Assembly: GCF_003054265.1 (NCBI RefSeq)
Contig: NZ_QBKT01000011.1
Span: 62,001-126,000, forward strand
Length of the DNA stretch: 64,000 bases
Origin: Kordia periserrulae
GTDB taxonomy: Bacteria; Bacteroidota; Bacteroidia; Flavobacteriales; Flavobacteriaceae
Direction of reading: 5' to 3'
Below the pieces are notes generated by a model. That model did no database searches. It had not been told where the DNA came from and saw only the letters and a program-made list of their open reading frames with translations. Of this stretch, positions 53,337 to 61,711 are shown piece by piece; the first letter of the stretch is position 1, and the number at the start of each line of letters is the position of its first letter. Both the position numbers and the translations under genes were made by a program.

Positions 53337-54572
53337 CTAATACCACCGTTTTTTCTTCTTTTTAGAAGCTTCCGATTTTCTCCCTTTTTTGTATTTACTT
53401 CCTTTCTTTTTGTGTACTGGAGGCTTTGCTTTAGGATCGAGCGGATATGGATGCTCTTCTTCTACTGGAATTTGCGCATTGATGAGTTGCTGAATGTCTT
53501 TGATATAGTTTTTTTCATCTGCCGAACAGAAGGAAATTGCCATTCCCGAAGCGCCTGCTCTTGCCGTTCTTCCGATTCTGTGCACATAGGTTTCCGAAAC
53601 ATTGGAAATATCAAAGTTGATAACAACATCTACGTCTTTAATATCAATTCCGCGCGCAGCGACATCCGTTGCGATGAAAATATCAGCTACACCATCTTTA
53701 AAATCATTTAACGCCTGTTGACGCAAACTTTGCGATTTATCGCCATGAATGCTCGCAACTTTATAGTTGTTTCGCAGCAGTGTTTTTTCAAGCTTATCAA
53801 CACCGTATTTGGTGCGTCTAAAAATGATAATACTTCCTTTTAACGTGTTTCGCAGCAAATGCAAACACAACTCTATCTTTTTAGGTTTTGGCACATAATA
53901 TAGAACTTGTTGTACACCTTTTGCCGTAGACGATGTCGGCGCGACTTCAATGTATTCTGGTGTTTTCAGAATTGAGTTTGCCAAATGTTCCACTTTGTAT
54001 GGCATGGTAGCCGAAAACAGTAAAATTTGCTTGTCAGCAGGACATAAACGCTCAATTTTCCGAACATCATCAATAAATCCCATATCGAGCATCAAATCGG
54101 CTTCGTCTAGTACTAACGTTTCTACATAATCTAAATTGACAACATCTTGTTTATGTAAATCGAGCAGTCTTCCGGGCGTTGCTACTAAAATGTCAATTCC
54201 TTTTTTGAGGATGTCTATTTGTGGTTCTATAGAAGCTCCACCAAAAACAACGCCTGTACGCAAGTTTGTGTATTGACCGTACACTTTGAAATTTTCTTCA
54301 ATTTGGATTGCCAATTCTCGCGTAGGACACACAACCAAGACTTTTATTTTCTTACCTTTTTTTGGCGCGTCTTGCTTATCGAACAGCAATTGTAACATAG
54401 GCAATGCATAGGCTGCAGTTTTCCCAGTTCCTGTTTGCGCAGAAACTATTAAATCCTTTTTAAGCAATATGACAGGAATGGCTCTTTCTTGAACTAATGT
54501 AGGTTCTTCGTAGCCTTTTTCAAATAAAGCACGGATAATCGGTTTGTTGAGTTTTAGTTCTTTGAAAGTCAT
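53337..54572 (-). CDS. DEAD-box RNA helicase (RhlE-like)
   Basis: A 411-aa SF2 helicase. Motifs are Q-motif EPTLVQERAIP, AQTGTGKTA (motif I), DEAD (in LDEADLML), SAT (FSATMP), and motif VI HRIGRTARAG. The lysine-rich C-terminal tail (KKKGSKYKKGRKSE...) binds RNA. It is likely to act in ribosome assembly or RNA decay at low temperature. Monocistronic. Confidence 0.95.
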   Translation of the reverse strand: MTFKELKLNKPIIRALFEKGYEEPTLVQERAIPVILLKKDLIVSAQTGTGKTAAYALPMLQLLFDKQDAPKKGKKIKVLVVCPTRELAIQIEENFKVYGQYTNLRTGVVFGGASIEPQIDILKKGIDILVATPGRLLDLHKQDVVNLDYVETLVLDEADLMLDMGFIDDVRKIERLCPADKQILLFSATMPYKVEHLANSILKTPEYIEVAPTSSTAKGVQQVLYYVPKPKKIELCLHLLRNTLKGSIIIFRRTKYGVDKLEKTLLRNNYKVASIHGDKSQSLRQQALNDFKDGVADIFIATDVAARGIDIKDVDVVINFDISNVSETYVHRIGRTARAGASGMAISFCSADEKNYIKDIQQLINAQIPVEEEHPYPLDPKAKPPVHKKKGSKYKKGRKSEASKKKKKRWY

Positions 54573-54661
54573 ATTGGATGTTGTGTTTTGGGTGTTGGAT
54601 CGCTTTGCCTTTGTTGTTTGTTTTTCGTTTTTTGTCGATTCGTCTATTTGTTACTCTTAAC

Positions 54662-54690
54662 TTCGTTATTCGTTATTCGTTATTCGTTGT
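54662..54690. repeat. TTCGTTA heptamer tandem repeat
   Basis: Three to four tandem copies of TTCGTTA in the 292-bp gap between the helicase and the tRNA. The rest of the gap is low-complexity T/G-rich DNA without an ORF. Confidence 0.75.
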
Positions 54691-54815
54691 TTGTTGATTG
54701 GTCAATTGCCTTGTCTCTTTATTCTTGACTCTTGATTCTGTGTTAAAAGTAACCTTTTTAATTAGAAACGTAAACTAGTAAACTTATAAACTGCTAAACT
54801 TCATAAAAAGTAGGC

Positions 54816-54849
54816 ATAAAAAAAACAGCAACCATTTACGATTACTGTT
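54816..54849 (-). terminator. Terminator of tRNA-Thr
   Basis: Minus-strand AACAGTAA/TTGCTGTT (one G-U pair) followed by T8, 16 nt after the tRNA 3' end. Confidence 0.75.
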
Positions 54850-54864
54850 CTTATGATACTTTGA

Positions 54865-54937
54865 GCCGATGGAGGGACTCGAACCCACGACCTGCTGATT
54901 ACAAATCAGCTGCTCTAGCCAGCTGAGCTACATCGGC
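54865..54937 (-). tRNA. tRNA-Thr (anticodon UGU)
   Basis: A 73-nt cloverleaf: 7-bp acceptor GCCGATG/CATCGGC, D-arm GCTC/GAGC, anticodon stem GCTGA/TCAGC with loop TTTGTAA (anticodon TGT), T-arm with TTCGAGT. The T-stem has one U-U mismatch (GTGGG/CCCTC). The CCA end is not encoded. A canonical promoter precedes it. Confidence 0.95.
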
Positions 54938-54947
54938 AAAGCGGTTG

Positions 54948-54978
54948 CAAATATAAAAACCTTTTTATTTTTTGCAAA
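54948..54978 (-). promoter_or_regulatory. Canonical promoter of tRNA-Thr
   Basis: Minus-strand TTTG (TTG at 54975-54977), 19-nt spacer, then TATATTTG (54948-54955), ending 10 nt before the tRNA 5' end. Confidence 0.82.
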
Positions 54979-54994
54979 CGTTTTTTTTATTTTT

Positions 54995-55261
54995 TTAAAG
55001 TGCGTTAATTTTAGTCACTAAATCTGTTGCTTTGGTTTCTAAAGATTGTCTGATTCCTCTGAAGTGTGCTTTTGGATTTTCAACACCTCTTTTGTTTGTT
55101 TCTGCGATTAATTCATCAAAACTTTGGATAGATTCGTCAATAATTTCTTCACTTTTTGTAGCATCTGCATCTGGATTAGCTGCTTGCCACAACAATGAAA
55201 CTTCAATAATATCTCCAAATACATTGTTTAAGTCTTTCTTTAAATCTCTTTTATTCGCCAT
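54995..55261 (-). CDS. Conserved-type small hypothetical protein
   Basis: An 88-aa soluble, all-helical protein (MANKRDLKKDLNNVFGDIIEV...). It has no membrane segment and no recognised motif. Spaced helices with Leu/Ile heptads suggest a small helical bundle. An exact TAnnTTTG box lies 17-24 nt upstream, so it is expressed independently and just before the tRNA gene. Confidence 0.75.
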   Translation of the reverse strand: MANKRDLKKDLNNVFGDIIEVSLLWQAANPDADATKSEEIIDESIQSFDELIAETNKRGVENPKAHFRGIRQSLETKATDLVTKINAL

Positions 55262-55277
55262 GGTGTAAAATTTTTGA

Positions 55278-55285
55278 CAAATTTA
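55278..55285 (-). promoter_or_regulatory. -7 box for the 88-aa gene
   Basis: Minus-strand TAAATTTG ending 17 nt before the ATG at 55261. Confidence 0.5.
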
Positions 55286-55362
55286 CACTAAAATGGTCTA
55301 TTATTTGTTATAAATAACACAAATGTTAGTTTGTCTAATTTTAATTTTCTAGTTTTATACGC

Positions 55363-55488
55363 ATGAATGCTTTAGTACAGTTATATCGTCAATTTATGAA
55401 TCGCAGCGCGCAACCGAAGCGCCAGATGATTTGTATTCCTGTGTCAATTCGTAAACGCCCGCACTATAAGCATCGACGTAAGTATTAG
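55363..55488 (+). CDS. Possible 41-aa basic peptide
   Basis: A short ORF starting MNALVQLYRQFMNRSAQPKR and ending KHRRKY. It is strongly basic, with many Arg, Lys and His. It is supported only by a strong terminator 33 bp after the stop with no other plus-strand gene upstream, and by coding-like codon usage. It could instead be a small RNA. No homology can be claimed. Confidence 0.4.
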   Translation: MNALVQLYRQFMNRSAQPKRQMICIPVSIRKRPHYKHRRKY

Positions 55489-55520
55489 TTAACAATTCAA
55501 TATCTATATTATAAACTTAT

Positions 55521-55548
55521 AAGGTGCTTTTTACAAAGCACCTTTTTT
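55521..55548 (+). terminator. Strong terminator after the 41-aa ORF
   Basis: AAGGTGCTTT-TTAC-AAAGCACCTT with a T run. It indicates a plus-strand transcript ending here. Confidence 0.85.
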
Positions 55549-55722
55549 ATTTTTAATCTGTTTAATTTTTAAAATTCTTTCGTATGAAATCTACAAAAAA
55601 TGTTCGCCAAATGATTCCCATGATGATTCGCTTTTGCAAATCCGTTTGCTTTGTCAAAACTTCAAAATCATTTACACCTTTAATACCAATACCACTTTTG
55701 TTGCATCATTAAATTTATAGTT

Positions 55723-56097
55723 ATGAACACATCCACAAAACATATTGTACAGACCAATATTCAATTTTTAGTTACGAAAAAAGTAACGAATAGCAACGGA
55801 TTTTTACATCCACATATTCTTTTTGATAAAATTCAAACAGTAGCCACCTATCCAATTAGAGAGTTTTATACTCATGAAATTCCTGCCATTGTCGATTATT
55901 CTTTTAAAATGACCAAAAGCGCGCGAGTGAACGATAGTTTGACCATTCAGGCACAATTAATTCAGCAAGAGCATGAAAAGTTGAAAGTTCGCATTATGGT
56001 TTCCAAATCAAAGAAGAAATCGAAAACTGAAGAGATTATTTGCAACGCGTTGTTTGGCTTTCCACTAACAGAGCAACCGATACGCAACGTTTCGTGA
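55723..56097 (+). CDS. Small hypothetical protein, possible hot-dog fold
   Basis: A 124-aa cytosolic protein. Its pattern (VTNSNGFLHPHILFDKIQTVA... then beta strands with SARVNDSLTIQAQLIQQEHEKLKVRIMV) resembles a 4HBT/MaoC-like thioesterase fold, with a helix followed by beta strands. No catalytic residue is certain. It is followed by a terminator, so it is monocistronic. Confidence 0.5.
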   Translation: MNTSTKHIVQTNIQFLVTKKVTNSNGFLHPHILFDKIQTVATYPIREFYTHEIPAIVDYSFKMTKSARVNDSLTIQAQLIQQEHEKLKVRIMVSKSKKKSKTEEIICNALFGFPLTEQPIRNVS

Positions 56098-56107
56098 GTA
56101 ATAAGAT

Positions 56108-56138
56108 TCCCAAGTGGCTTCGCTTGGGATTTTTTTTA
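56108..56138 (+). terminator. Terminator of the 124-aa gene
   Basis: TCCCAAG/CTTGGGA stem with an 8-nt loop and a T8 tail. Confidence 0.8.
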
Positions 56139-56165
56139 TAATAGTACGAGTTGTAAGCTCACTCT

Positions 56166-56405
56166 GATTGTTTAGACTTGCTTAGATTCTTTAGACTTAC
56201 TTAGACTTTTTTTGCTTGCGCGATTAAATGATTTAAATATTAAAAGATTGAATAATTTTATCTAATTGGAAACTCGCGTTGATTCTTTAGACTTGCTTAG
56301 ATTCTTTAGATTTACTTAGACTTTTTTTGCTTGCGCAATTAAATGATTTAAAAATTAAAAGATTGAATGATTTTTCAGTTTTGTCTGATGAAAAACTCGC
56401 GTTGA
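56166..56405. repeat. Tandem duplication of an about 115-bp non-coding segment
   Basis: Copy 1 (56166-56282) and copy 2 (56281-56405) share GATTnTTTAGACTTGCTTAG, ACTTTTTTTGCTTGCGC, AATTAAATGATTTAAA-like and AACTCGCGTTGA blocks in the same order. They fill the 309-bp gap before manA. No ORF is supported. Confidence 0.75.
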
Positions 56406-56406
56406 C

Positions 56407-57384
56407 TTATTTAATGTATACTTCCAAAAGTTCGGAAGCTTCTGTAGTGCTTATTTTGATGTTTTTAAGGGAAGCTGGAAGCAATAGCGTTTCTCCGAAT
56501 TTGAGTTCGTTTTTGTATTCATTGGCTTCAAAAAGCACGTTTCCTTTTACACACATGTAAATCACAAACGAATCTTTATCGTCATGATTGATGTGCTTTT
56601 CTCCCGTAAAAGGAATGAGATTTGTAGTGAAATATGGACAATCTACAAGGGTTGTGCTGTTGTTTTGTGTTGCAGTGTAGGTTGTTTTGTAATTGTCGTG
56701 TTTTGTGTAATCAATCGCATCTACGGCTAATGCTGTGTGCAATTCACGCGCGTTTCCTTCCGCGTCTACCCGATTCCAATCGTAAATACGATAGGTAATG
56801 TCAGAAGTTTGTTGAATTTCCGCTAAAACGATTCCGCCGCCAATGGCATGAATTCTGCCCGTAGGCAAAAAATAGACATCGCCTTTTTGTACTTCCTCAA
56901 AGTTGAGAATTTCAGTTATGGTATTATTTTCTACATGCTTTTGATAGTTTTCTTTGGTGACTTCTTGATTGAAGCCGACCATCAATTTTGCACCTATATC
57001 TGCATGCATTACATACCACATTTCGGTTTTTCCAAACGAATTGTGACGTTGCTGCGCCAATTCGTCATTGGGATGCACTTGGATAGATAAATCGCTTTTG
57101 GCATCGATGTATTTGATAAGTAATGGAAATTTTGTTCCAAACTGTTTGTACACTTTTTCACCCAATAATGCTTCTTGAAATGTTTCAGAGAGTTCTTGTA
57201 GCGTTTTTCCTTTCAGTGCTCCTTCTGCCACTACAGAGGGTTCTCCTTCTACGTCTGACACTTCCCAACTTTCACCAATAGCTTCGCCTGATACATTTTT
57301 GTGGAGTTGCGTACGCAATTTGTTTCCGCCCCAAATACGTTCTTTGAAAATGGGTTTAAATTTTAGAGGATACAGTGTCATCAT
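56407..57384 (-). CDS. manA: Class I mannose-6-phosphate isomerase
   Basis: A 325-aa cupin-fold metalloenzyme interconverting mannose-6-P and fructose-6-P for GDP-mannose and polysaccharide synthesis. The zinc ligands lie in SIQVHPNDELA, FGKTEMWYVM and PTGRIHAIGGG. The N-terminus FKPIFKERIWGG is typical. It is the last gene of the idi-queD-manA operon, starting 4 bp after the queD stop. Confidence 0.95.
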   Translation of the reverse strand: MMTLYPLKFKPIFKERIWGGNKLRTQLHKNVSGEAIGESWEVSDVEGEPSVVAEGALKGKTLQELSETFQEALLGEKVYKQFGTKFPLLIKYIDAKSDLSIQVHPNDELAQQRHNSFGKTEMWYVMHADIGAKLMVGFNQEVTKENYQKHVENNTITEILNFEEVQKGDVYFLPTGRIHAIGGGIVLAEIQQTSDITYRIYDWNRVDAEGNARELHTALAVDAIDYTKHDNYKTTYTATQNNSTTLVDCPYFTTNLIPFTGEKHINHDDKDSFVIYMCVKGNVLFEANEYKNELKFGETLLLPASLKNIKISTTEASELLEVYIK

Positions 57385-57388
57385 AGTG

Positions 57389-57799
57389 TTATTCGCCTGC
57401 GTATTTCACAAAGTTTCTTGGTGTTTCATACAGCACAACTTCTAGTGCTAACGAAGCAGCGATATGCTTTCTGAGTTTGTTCCATATTACAACCACAATA
57501 TTTTCCGCTGTAGGATTTAGATTTTTAAATTCAGGAACGTCCAAGTTTAGATTTTTATGATCAAAAGCGTCTTCTACTTCTGCTTTTATCAAGTCTTTCA
57601 ACACTTTGACATCCATCACAAATCCTGTTTCGGGATTGATAGGTCCTGTAACGCTGACAATCATTTCATAGTTGTGACCGTGATAGTTTGGATTGTTACA
57701 TTTTCCAAATACAGCATCGTTTTTAGCATCGTCCCAATCTGGTCGATATAATCGGTGTGCGGCGTTGAAATGAGCTCTTCTACTTACGGTAACTTTCAT
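57389..57799 (-). CDS. queD: 6-carboxytetrahydropterin synthase (QueD/PTPS family)
   Basis: A 136-aa T-fold enzyme. The zinc ligands are H15, H40 and H42 (AAHRL and YHGHNYE), and the catalytic Cys is C34 (FGKCNN). It makes 6-carboxytetrahydropterin from dihydroneopterin triphosphate for queuosine/7-deazaguanine synthesis, or a pterin. The start overlaps the idi stop by 4 bp (ATGA type). Confidence 0.92.
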   Translation of the reverse strand: MKVTVSRRAHFNAAHRLYRPDWDDAKNDAVFGKCNNPNYHGHNYEMIVSVTGPINPETGFVMDVKVLKDLIKAEVEDAFDHKNLNLDVPEFKNLNPTAENIVVVIWNKLRKHIAASLALEVVLYETPRNFVKYAGE

Positions 57800-58320
57800 G
57801 TATCGACTTTTATATGTTCGTAAAATTTTTCAAATATAATTTTGAACCAAGCTGTGTACACATCGGGATTTGCCGCAATGTCATCTTTGACTGCCTGCAC
57901 GTCCATCCACTTCCACGAAGCTACTTCATCTGGATTGATGACAGGTTCGTCATTAAAGGTTCCTATCATCACATGATCGTATTCATGTTCGGTTAATCCG
58001 TTGTCAAAAGCCGCTTTGTATATAAACGAAACTGCTTCCGTAAGTTCAGTAACAAAGCCCATTTCTTCTTGCAATCTTCGTTTACCTGCAGCAATGTTGC
58101 TTTCACCTACGCGTTGGTGACTGCAACAGGTATTGGTCCATAAACCTGGAGAATGGTATTTGTGTAACGCGCGTTGTTGTAGCATGAGTTCTCCTTTGTC
58201 ATTAAGAACAAATACTGAAAAAGCTCTGTGTAGTAGTGCTTTTTCATGCGCTTCTATTTTCTCCATAACGCCGATTTGCTCGTCGTTTTCGTTTACTAGA
58301 ATTACGTTTTCTTGTGTCAT
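57796..58320 (-). CDS. idi: Isopentenyl-diphosphate delta-isomerase (type I, Idi)
   Basis: A 174-aa Nudix-fold isomerase of IPP and DMAPP. The active-site Cys lies in TNTCCSHQ (C65/C66, H68). The metal and catalytic Glu lie in the EHEYDH stretch (111-116) and the EEMGF Nudix-like box (85-89). It leads the operon and has an exact -7 box 12-17 nt upstream. Confidence 0.95.
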   Translation of the reverse strand: MTQENVILVNENDEQIGVMEKIEAHEKALLHRAFSVFVLNDKGELMLQQRALHKYHSPGLWTNTCCSHQRVGESNIAAGKRRLQEEMGFVTELTEAVSFIYKAAFDNGLTEHEYDHVMIGTFNDEPVINPDEVASWKWMDVQAVKDDIAANPDVYTAWFKIIFEKFYEHIKVDT

Positions 58321-58336
58321 AAGTTCAGTTAGACTA

Positions 58337-58344
58337 CAAATTTA
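58337..58344 (-). promoter_or_regulatory. -7 box for the idi-queD-manA operon
   Basis: Minus-strand TAAATTTG ending 16 nt before the idi ATG. Confidence 0.55.
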
Positions 58345-58525
58345 CGAAATAGCTTTTGGGGAAGTTTGGCATATTTCACAACTTTTAGTTAAAATTAACA
58401 TAAGAACTAAGAATTTTCAATTCTATTTTTAAGAATCTTTTTGAAGAAATACTACACTTTGCAGGATTTAAAGAGTGTTGTTTTACGCTAGTTTTAGTGT
58501 AATTAATCTTTAAAACTTTTTAGTT

Positions 58526-58681
58526 ATGAAAAAACAACATTTAAATTCGTTACAATTAAACAAAAGAGCCATTTCAAATTTCACATCAAATGCAATTACT
58601 GGAGGAGATAAGATAACATTAACAATCGTTAAGTCATGCGTTGGTGTTTGCTACAGTGATCTTTGTGATACTACTGATTGA
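58526..58681 (+). CDS. Lanthipeptide-like precursor with KLxLxK-type leader
   Basis: A 51-aa peptide found by hand. The leader MKKQHLNSLQLNKRAISNF has the LxLxKxxIxxF pattern, and TGG lies at 25-27. The core has C38, C42 and C47 with adjacent Ser/Thr (KSCVGVCYSDLCDTTD-like). It is closely similar in style to the 3239 and 41269 precursors, yet far from both. A terminator follows 28 bp after its stop. No modification gene is near. Confidence 0.65.
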   Translation: MKKQHLNSLQLNKRAISNFTSNAITGGDKITLTIVKSCVGVCYSDLCDTTD

Positions 58682-58708
58682 TTTTAAAACTTTAAAGTTG
58701 GTTGAAAA

Positions 58709-58740
58709 TAAGAAACCTCCGGTAATACGGAGGTTTCTTA
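58709..58740. terminator. Bidirectional terminator between precursor and OmpA gene
   Basis: AAGAAACCTCCG/CGGAGGTTTCTT stem with a 6-nt loop. Confidence 0.85.
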
Positions 58741-58742
58741 TT

Positions 58743-60692
58743 TTATCTTTCTACAACGATAAATTCGCTTCGTCTGTTGAGCTGATGTTCTTCTTCAGTA
58801 CATTTTACTCCATTGCTACATTTGTTGACCAATCGTTCTTCTCCATATCCGTCTCCTGTAATTCTGCTTGCATCAATTCCTCGAGAAATAATGTATTCTT
58901 TTGTGGATTTGTTTCTGCGTTGCGATAATTTTTTATTGTATGCATCTCTACCGCGACTGTCCGTATGCGAGCGCACATCGATTTTTAAGGTTGGATATTT
59001 TTTCATCACAGCAATTACTTTTTCTAGTTCTGTAGCAGCATCTGGACGAATATTGGATTTGTCAAAATCGAAATAAATGATTGGAATATCTAGAATTTTC
59101 GCTAAATCGTCTCCAACTTTGAATGGTATTTCTTCTTTTTCAAGCAATACGACTGTTGATCTTATGCCCGCAGCTTCTTGCTTTGGCATTAGGACTTCGG
59201 CAGAATTATAATCTTGCTTAGACGCTCTAACAAAATACACTTCATTACATTCAATTGGCGTTTTGAATCGGAATTTCCCTTGGTCGTCCGTATAGGTAAC
59301 TTCTAGTTGTGTGTTGTCATTATCAAGTAGTCTTACTTCGGCTCCTGTTAGGATTTCATTCGATTTTGTGTCTTTCGTAACACCGACAATTTCTTGCTCG
59401 CACGACCATTGTATTGGCTTTATTTCCAAGAACGAATAGATATCATCATCTCCTTGCCCGCCATCTCGATTGGACGCGAAATAGCCTTTTTTAGTTTTTG
59501 TGTTGATGATGAACGAGAAGTCATCTACCGAACTGTTTACAGGCTCGCCTACGTTGTAAATAATTTGTTCTGCATCATCAAGACGCATTACGAAAATATC
59601 CAATCCGCCCAAACCTACATGTCCGTCAGAAGAAAAATACAGTTCGTTGTCTTGACTTACAAACGGAAAGTTTTCTCTAGCTTCTGTATTGATGCCTTTC
59701 CCTAAGTTTTTTGGTTCGCCAAACGTTCCGTCATCGTTGATATCAACCACATATAAATCTGATTGTCCAACCGTTCCTGGCATGTCAGAAGCAAAATAAA
59801 GCTGTTTTTCATCTACGCTTAACGCTGGATGTGCTACCGAATACAAATCACTGTTAAATGGCAATTCTTCCACATTTTCCCAACCATTTTCACCTCGTGT
59901 GGCGCGGAAAATTTTCAGTTTGTTTATTCCTTTTTTATCTTTTTTGTATTTTCCTTTGTAATAGTTGTTACGCGTAAAATACATTGTTTTTCCATCTTTG
60001 GTAAATGCGGTGGTTGATTCGTGATATTTGGTATTTAGTTTTCCTGAAAATTTATCAACATTCGCCAAACTACCATTTTCAGCTACTTCAGCACCGTATA
60101 AATCTAAGAACGGACGTGCATTCCATTTGTGTTTGTAGCGTTGTGCAATGCCTGTATCTCTTGCCGAAGAGAACACTAAATTATTTTCTAAATAGAACGA
60201 AGGCGCAAAGTCTGAATATGGCGAATTCACTCCTAAGTTTTCAATGCGAAAACGACCTGATTGTTCTGCAATTTGATCTAAATAGTTTCGGGTATTGATA
60301 AATTTTGTTCCGCGGATGTCATTTCCTGTCAAGCGATTAAATTCTTGCATTTTTTCATCGGATTCCGCATAGCGTTTTTCAGCTTTGAGTGCTTGTGCAT
60401 AACGGAAATAGTATTCTGGTGCAACGTCTTCTCCAAGATTGAACAATTCGCCATACCATTTAGACGCGTTGATTAAATCTGCCTTGAAATAGTAAGCATT
60501 TCCCAATTTTTCAAAGAGTTCTTTCGATTTGTATCCTTCTTCTGCAACTTCCTCGTAAATTTCAATAGCATTCACAAAAGCATAACTATCGTATTTTTTG
60601 TCTGCTTTGTCGAGTTTTCGTTCTTGAGCATTTCCCACCAATACGAATAAAGATAGGACCGTGTATATGAGATATTTTGTTCGTGTCATCAT
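58743..60692 (-). CDS. OmpA/PD40/TPR protein, PorE-like type IX secretion component
   Basis: A 649-aa exported protein (signal peptide to NAQ). It has an N-terminal TPR-like region (about 25-130), PD40 beta-propeller blades (about 165-420), a CarboxypepD-regulatory-like domain (about 430-520), and a C-terminal OmpA peptidoglycan-binding domain (about 540-649, IYFDFDKSNIRPDA...SHTDSRG...RRNKSTKEYI). This order matches PorE of the type IX secretion system. It directly follows a PorP/SprF gene and an adhesin, as in known helper cassettes. The exact family label is inference. Confidence 0.85.
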   Translation of the reverse strand: MMTRTKYLIYTVLSLFVLVGNAQERKLDKADKKYDSYAFVNAIEIYEEVAEEGYKSKELFEKLGNAYYFKADLINASKWYGELFNLGEDVAPEYYFRYAQALKAEKRYAESDEKMQEFNRLTGNDIRGTKFINTRNYLDQIAEQSGRFRIENLGVNSPYSDFAPSFYLENNLVFSSARDTGIAQRYKHKWNARPFLDLYGAEVAENGSLANVDKFSGKLNTKYHESTTAFTKDGKTMYFTRNNYYKGKYKKDKKGINKLKIFRATRGENGWENVEELPFNSDLYSVAHPALSVDEKQLYFASDMPGTVGQSDLYVVDINDDGTFGEPKNLGKGINTEARENFPFVSQDNELYFSSDGHVGLGGLDIFVMRLDDAEQIIYNVGEPVNSSVDDFSFIINTKTKKGYFASNRDGGQGDDDIYSFLEIKPIQWSCEQEIVGVTKDTKSNEILTGAEVRLLDNDNTQLEVTYTDDQGKFRFKTPIECNEVYFVRASKQDYNSAEVLMPKQEAAGIRSTVVLLEKEEIPFKVGDDLAKILDIPIIYFDFDKSNIRPDAATELEKVIAVMKKYPTLKIDVRSHTDSRGRDAYNKKLSQRRNKSTKEYIISRGIDASRITGDGYGEERLVNKCSNGVKCTEEEHQLNRRSEFIVVER

Positions 60693-60701
60693 CGTTGGTT
60701 T

Positions 60702-61637
60702 TTAGAAGAATCTTGGTGAGATTATTTTATCGCGGCTATTAAACAGTTCGAAGCGTAAAAAGACTTCATACGAGCCATCGTTAAACTGTGTATTTCCTAG
60801 TTCGGTAATTTCTCGATCGTATGCAAAGCCAATCATAAAACTATCTGAAAGTTGCAATCCGACCAATCCGCTAAAAGCAGCGCTCCATCGGTAGGCAGCT
60901 CCAAGCGTTAGTTTTTCATTGATAAGAAAGTTTGCGGATAAATCGGCTTGTAAAGGCGCTCCAGATACCGCTTTAAAAAGTACAGCTGGTTTAAACTTTA
61001 CACTATCGCTCATGTCAAAAACATATCCACCAATCAGGTACAAATTGATACGTTCTTTGGCGGTTGATAGCGATGATTCATCAAAGTGTTTTGTTTCTAA
61101 TAAATTTGGCGCTGATAAACCTACATACCATTTTTCAGAGTTTCGGTAGTAAATTCCGGCTCCGACATTCGGAGAAAATTTGTTATCAATATTTGCTTGT
61201 AATAACTGGTCGTTTGAGTTGTATTGATTCAAACAGTCAAAACACACATCTAATAAATGGCCACCTGCTTTTACACCGAAAGAGAGTTTTCCGTTTTCAG
61301 AGGTTTGTATCGTATATGAGAAATCAATATCGAAATAGGTTTCATCTGTTGGTCCAATTTGGTCATTTATGATAGAAACTCCCAATCCTACTTTGCCCTT
61401 TTTCCCCATTGGTGTGTGTAAGTTGAGCGTTTGCGTACGTGGCGCACCTTCTAAGCCTACCCATTGCGAACGGTGGAGTCCTGCAATGCTCAAAGCACCT
61501 CTAGAACCTGCATACGCTGGATTGATACTAATTGTATTGTACATGTACTGCGTATATTGCGCATCTTGCTGTCCATAACTTTCTATGGAAAATACTGTGC
61601 TCAATAAAACTATGATGACGATGATTTTATTTCTCAT
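60702..61637 (-). CDS. PorP/SprF family type IX secretion membrane protein
   Basis: A 311-aa outer-membrane beta-barrel with signal peptide (ends YGQ). The diagnostic opening QDAQYTQYMYNTISINPAYAG is present, along with GLHRSQWVGLEGAPRTQTL. In SprB-type systems a SprF-like protein is needed for secretion of the upstream partner adhesin. It lies 74 bp downstream of the adhesin gene and 9 bp before the OmpA gene, so the three are probably co-transcribed. Confidence 0.93.
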   Translation of the reverse strand: MRNKIIVIIVLLSTVFSIESYGQQDAQYTQYMYNTISINPAYAGSRGALSIAGLHRSQWVGLEGAPRTQTLNLHTPMGKKGKVGLGVSIINDQIGPTDETYFDIDFSYTIQTSENGKLSFGVKAGGHLLDVCFDCLNQYNSNDQLLQANIDNKFSPNVGAGIYYRNSEKWYVGLSAPNLLETKHFDESSLSTAKERINLYLIGGYVFDMSDSVKFKPAVLFKAVSGAPLQADLSANFLINEKLTLGAAYRWSAAFSGLVGLQLSDSFMIGFAYDREITELGNTQFNDGSYEVFLRFELFNSRDKIISPRFF

Positions 61638-61669
61638 TATAGTATGCTGTGTTTTTGTTTATTAGTTAT

Positions 61670-61702
61670 AGCGAACATACTACTTTATATAGTATGCTCG
61701 CT
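61670..61702 (-). promoter_or_regulatory. Intercistronic hairpin between adhesin and PorP/SprF genes
   Basis: 13-bp stem with one mismatch (AGCGAaCATACTA/TAGTATGcTCGCT) and a 7-nt loop, with no T run. It lies in the 74-bp gap and could be an mRNA-processing or attenuation structure. Confidence 0.45.
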
Positions 61703-61711
61703 ACTCTTTTG

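Noticed and set aside
55584-55712. A 42-codon ORF (MKSTKNVRQMIPMMIRF...) before the 124-aa gene
   Set aside because: It lies after a strong terminator, has no own terminator or -7 box, and the composition is not clearly protein-like. Not enough support for a gene.
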